DNA from: Paralichthys olivaceus
Taxonomy: Eukaryota > Chordata > Actinopteri > Pleuronectiformes > Paralichthyidae
Assembly: GCF_024713975.1 (NCBI RefSeq)
Contig: NC_091102.1
Span: 8,561,001-8,625,000 of the forward strand
Length of the DNA: 64,000 nucleotides
Direction of reading: 5' to 3'
Shown here: piece by piece, positions 47,212-64,000 of the stretch
Numbering within the stretch: the stretch's first letter is position 1
How the letters are laid out: every line of letters starts with the position of its first letter
The notes under the pieces: generated by a model
The model's database searches: none
What the model was told of the DNA's origin: nothing
What the model saw: only the letters and a program-made list of their open reading frames with translations
Translations under genes and position numbers: made by a program

Positions 47212-50200
47212 ACAGAGTAACGTATGTTGATTTGTAAACTAGCAACATATCTATTACTTACTGAGCACTTCAAAGATGATTTATCTTCCTCATTAAGCTG
47301 CTGATCACTGAGGGTGAAGAAGGTAAGTTTGAGCCTCTGGTTAAAGTGATACAGTCTGTTGACTCATCTATAGCATGAAAACAAGGATAAAGATTGTTGT
47401 GTTATTACTGATTTTAACACTTAATGCTGCGACTTTCTTGATTTTTTTGTAAAAGTCAAAGTGTGTTATAGGTTTCATTTTCATTTCACTGAAATTACCT
47501 ATTGAGCCAAGAAGGTCCCAAAAGTCCTGAAAGACTCCTCATCTGGTGACCTTCAACTGAGAGAAGAAGTTTAAAACCATAAAGAGATATATCATAGAAA
47601 CCATGAAGCACTAACTTTTACAGTTTTCTTAATGAAGCATTGCGTATTCCCATTTGTGCAATAAATGGTTAAACCATGACGAAGTGTTTCTGACTCAATG
47701 TATATAAATGTATCACAACTGAATTAGTTTTATCACAGAGAAGTGTTTGTTTTCTGAGAATGAAAAGAGCTGCTGTTGCAAAAACAATCTTTGCTTTTAT
47801 ATATATTTGTATCTTCAGGCTCTATTTTTATCGTTTTTGATCGTGAACAACGAGAATGAAGTTGAATAGAATTGATCCTAAAAATAAAGGGCAATTTGCA
47901 GCAAGACAAACAGTGCCACCTAGTGGCCATACAGGAGCATCGGATAAATGACAAAATAAGAGACTGAAATCTGTTGGTGCCACGGAAAAAATAAAGCTGG
48001 TAATGTGTTAAACCAAATTTTAGTCTTAAAATGTACCTGTTGGGTGAAAAAGTATGCTTTTCTAAGATAAATGTAATAAACAAAGATTAATAATCGATGG
48101 GGATGATTCTTAAGGGTTAGGGTTAATCCAAATTTAGCCAAAATCTAGTAAATAGAGCAAACTATGCTGAACTGTAAGTAGTTCACACTGTAGAGAATAA
48201 AGAGCAATGACAGGTGTCCAGGGCTGATGCGTCTGGGCACTGAGAACATTTGATGGTATTTTGCATCTAAGAACTAAAGGAAAATTGCACGCTTTTATAA
48301 AATGTTAACACATCCATGAAGAAGACAAAAAGACACTAAAAGAAGATGTGAAAGACAGTTTTTTTTTTTTTATCATTTCCAGGCTATCCTACTCTTTATT
48401 TAATGCAAATTACAGTACCAGGGAACTATTCCTCAGAGCACGCAGGGGGAATATTTACAGAGGTGCACATTTAGCATACCTTCACAGAACAAAAGAAAAA
48501 AACAAACAAAAAACAAAAACAAATGAAATAAAAATTTCAGTCACAAACAGAGGCATTCAAGTAGTAGTACTGTTATACAGGATGTTTTTTGTAATATTTT
48601 CTTTTCTTTAGCCCCAGTTAAACCCAGTTAGTATTTGAAACCAGTAAATATGCTGGTATAATAAAATGAATAATAATATACCAGCACATGTACTCGCTCG
48701 TCTTCTTTTTTGGTAGCTTTTGTGGTTGTTTTTTATTGAACTGGAGTTGGGAAGGGTGAAGTGGTCAGACCTTCTGGTGGAGGGTAGCAACACGTTCATG
48801 AATGCAAAATTACAGCAAGCGGGAGACAAGGAGAAAGGCTACATGACTCGACGACCCCTTTAGGTGCTACTGAATTCCCCCCACCCCAGCCCCACCCCGA
48901 AAATAGAGGAGAGACGAGAGAAACAACAGAAATATCCAGAGAGAAGAAGAGTCAGAATACATTATTGCCTCTGAGGATGGCTCATCACAACTATATCATA
49001 GTTTGGCTTTGGTAGCAGAACCAACACTGTGAGTAATACAGAAACGGTACTGTATTTGTATATATACAGTATATGAGGCCTTTTTTCTTTTAGAACCCCT
49101 GCTGCCATCCACAACACACCCCCTCCCCATGATTCGCCACACACGCCCGGGAGTCCGTGCAAGGACTACTGTGTTTTACATGTGAGTGTGTCCAAGATAA
49201 AACATCTATTAAAATAAACACTACACTTTTCCATCTTCAGTTAAGGAACAATATCCTTAAGATTAACCATGTCTGTATATGACATCACATGTGCAATGAA
49301 AAGGGGGAGAGAGTGGGAGAGAGTGGGAGAGAGAGGGAGGGTGGAAATCAAGTGAGGGAGGGAGGGAGAGAGAGTGTGAGTGTGTGTGTGAGTGTGTGTG
49401 AGTGTGTGTGAGTGTGTGGCGGGATAGCAGGACATTCAACAGCACCAAAGGGAGAGTCACAATATTCGGGTGGGTTGGTGGCGTGGGCTGAGTGAGGAGG
49501 GGGCGAGGAAACAAGGCGAAGGTGTATGAAAGCAAAGGCACTCCAAACTATAGTTACACTATACATGACTAGTTCTTGTTACAATAATACAGCTGTCATC
49601 TACTGTACTGTACAGGTAAGATTGAACATATGGCTGGATAAAGCTGATCATTATCGTCATCTACAATATCCATGAACATCAGTTTCGCCCTGATTCTGGT
49701 TTTTCTTTTCATCTTTTATCTTTTTTGAAATCTTTCCCTACCCTTCGTCATCTTTGTTTTTGCTCATAAACAGTACATGGGTCTGCATATATACATACCT
49801 TGAACACAACATGGAAAAAAATAAATCAACGTAACATTTAAAAAAAAAAACAACAGACAAGTCAGAATTTTGGTGAGGAGCATTTATACTGTATATACAA
49901 ATTCAGCTTTTTTTATTTATGTATTTATTTTTATTTGTTTTTTTAAATGTAGTGAATATTCTCTGTAAATAAGACGCTTCGACAGACTGTACCGAGTGGC
50001 TCTATGTGCGGCAGGTGGAGGACAGAGAGAGAGTGAGAGGGCGAGCGCCTGGCTAACACTTCAGTCAGTGGTCACAGCACATGAGGAAGTCAGCGGTGGA
50101 GCCAAGGAGGACGACCGCCGAGATTTCTCAAAGAGTCGAGGGAAGAAAGAAAAGTGTTAAGGAACAATTTCGAATTCTTCACGGAGACAAAGAGGAAGAT

Positions 50201-50855
50201 CTAGACTGTGGGGAGAGGAGGTGTCTAGATGCTGCACTGTCACAGAAAAAAACACTGTTACAGACAGAGTTGGTAAAAAGACAGAGAATAGAGCGGTGCC
50301 CTAAATCCACCGACGGCCTTAATACAGACGACACAAGGGAACGGAGAAGTGACGGCTGGAGTCATACTGCGCTCCAGCAACGAACCGAGAAAAAAACAAA
50401 AACACCACCACATCTAAATCTATCGTCTTTAGGCAGCGGCAAATATTGCCCCTGCTCTACCAGATATGAGCTCACCATAACTGATTTCTGAACCATTGTA
50501 GTTAATATACATATATCTATATATACTTTTTATACATAAGGAAAAGTAATATATAAACTGTGTATGTATGCATGTTTGTTTTTTTTTGTATTGTATGTAT
50601 ATATTATACAAGCACACAGGACCAGTTACATGTCACATCCATCGCACATGGCGAAGAAAAAAAACTAAACGTCTGCCCGGGAGTAAAAAAAAAAAAAGAA
50701 GAAAATTAAGAACAAGGTCGAGTAAAACCGTTCGCTAAACATTTAAAAACGAACCCCAGGCAATGAAAAAAAATTAAAACAAATCAACGTGTCCAAACAT
50801 CACCTCCAGGATTGGACTGCTTTTTTTCCACATACATCAGGATCGTCATGCATCC

Positions 50856-50946
50856 ATGTGTGTGTGTGTGTGTGTGTTTCTTGTGTGTGTGTGTATGTGT
50901 GTTTCTTGTGTGTGTGTGTGTTTCTTGAGTGAGTGTGTGTGTGTAT
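50856..50946. repeat. Interrupted (GT)n minisatellite
   Basis: GT runs of 14-22 bases are separated three times by the same 'TTTCTT' spacer, giving a higher-order repeat of about 26-30 bases in the gsk3b 3' UTR. Confidence 0.85.
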
Positions 50947-51003
50947 ACACGTGCGTGAGCCTCATGCCTTGTTTGCAGAAGTGGAGGTGAGAGGGTATGG
51001 TGA

Positions 51004-51021
51004 CCCCCCCCCCCCCCCCCC
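51004..51021. repeat. Homopolymer C18
   Basis: Eighteen cytosines on the plus strand, which are G18 in the gsk3b transcript. Confidence 0.95.
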
Positions 51022-51599
51022 AGGTGATCCTAACCATACTCAGGCCATGCACTACAGGACAAACCGAGGGAGGGAGGGAGAGGAGGGTGTGGGGGGAGGC
51101 AGAGGATGTAGGTGCAGAAAAATGGATCAATGCAGGGGGGGAGGACGAGAGGAGTCAGGGGTGAGGGACGAGGGGAACAGCTCAGGACTTTTTTTTCTAC
51201 AGATTGTCCTCTTACAAACATTAGCAGGCTAGCATTGTGTATACATGTACAGTGTACTTTTATCAATAGTACAGTCGACAACACCTTTGGCCCTGCGCAT
51301 CGCTTCCCCGCTGAAAGAGCACGGAGAGACGTCTTCGATGGAGGATGGAGTAGAGTTCAAACAGCTGGATCAGGGGGAGGGGGGTGTCAGTCGGGGATAA
51401 AAGAGGGAGAGGCTTGGGTTTTGTGTTCGTGGTCGTCTTAGCTGTTGAGACCGGACTGCGTCAGCATCGCTCCGCTGGTGTCAGGGAGGAGAGCAGGGCA
51501 GAGCAGAGCTGGGCGGAGCTCACCCCCTTGGCCGGGGCAATGGAGAGGCCGTGGGGCTGGGGCTGAGACCGGGGCGGGGCGCGGTGGCAGTCCGCGGGC

Positions 51600-64000
<12,401 letters not shown>

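Larger units (their letters stand above)
44140..48389. other. Region upstream of cd200r and downstream of gsk3b
   Basis: No established gene. It holds a 70-codon ORF at 46,863-47,078 with coding-like composition, a (TAGAA)n stretch at 47,187-47,211, and AT-rich sequence. Promoter elements of cd200r should lie just right of 44,139, but none is clear enough to name. Confidence 0.4.
48390..51599 (-). other. gsk3b: 3' UTR of gsk3b
   Basis: The minus strand after the gsk3b stop runs 3.2 kb without any other exon, ending near an AATAAA (plus TTTATT) at about 48,395. A long 3' UTR is usual for GSK3B. It contains simple repeats (sense CACTCACACA at 49,370-49,420; CA with AAGAA spacers at 50,858-50,945), a sense-strand G18 run at 51,004-51,021, and GA/CT-rich tracts at 49,300-49,370 and 51,060-51,180. 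The end point is inferred. Confidence 0.55.

Overview
The window is nuclear DNA from a bony fish, most probably a ray-finned (teleost) species. The genes have many small exons with GT-AG introns, the introns are short and crowded with (CA)n microsatellites, and there are teleost-type interspersed repeats. I found no bacterial-type operons, CRISPR arrays or plasmid features. Gene models were built by hand by joining exons in phase. All introns are inferred, and every name rests on recognising the protein family, not on a database search.

Layout. 1-7,350: no gene recognised; holds a probable solo LTR (about 500-960) and a tRNA-derived SINE (about 5,951-6,214). 7,451-7,604 (-): one candidate first coding exon in a GC-rich patch, gene unidentified. 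13,068-15,961 (+): pdzk1 (NHERF3), a complete four-PDZ scaffold. 16,869-21,091 (-): gpr89, the Golgi pH regulator, complete in 14 exons and tail-to-tail with pdzk1. 22,999-28,439 (+): a CD200-like immunoglobulin (Ig) membrane protein with two V-type domains. 33,808-35,946 (-): btla, an inhibitory lymphocyte receptor. 37,451-39,135 (+): a four-exon gene for an 87-residue protein with a myristoylation-type N-terminus and three phosphotyrosine motifs. 41,062-44,139 (-): a CD200 receptor. 48,390-61,643 (-): gsk3b, codons from Asn95 (human numbering) to the stop plus about 3.2 kb of 3' UTR; its first exons lie beyond the right edge.

The block from 22,999 to 44,139 is an inhibitory-receptor (checkpoint) cluster: a CD200-type ligand, its predicted receptor, BTLA, and a small membrane-anchored phosphotyrosine adaptor. 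In humans CD200, BTLA, CD200R1 and GSK3B lie on 3q13. PDZK1 and GPR89 lie on 1q21 beside CD160, another ligand of HVEM, the receptor that BTLA binds. Here the two neighbourhoods are contiguous. The most novel item is the 87-residue adaptor. It resembles the cytoplasmic tail of an inhibitory receptor but is encoded as a free-standing protein with a lipid anchor.
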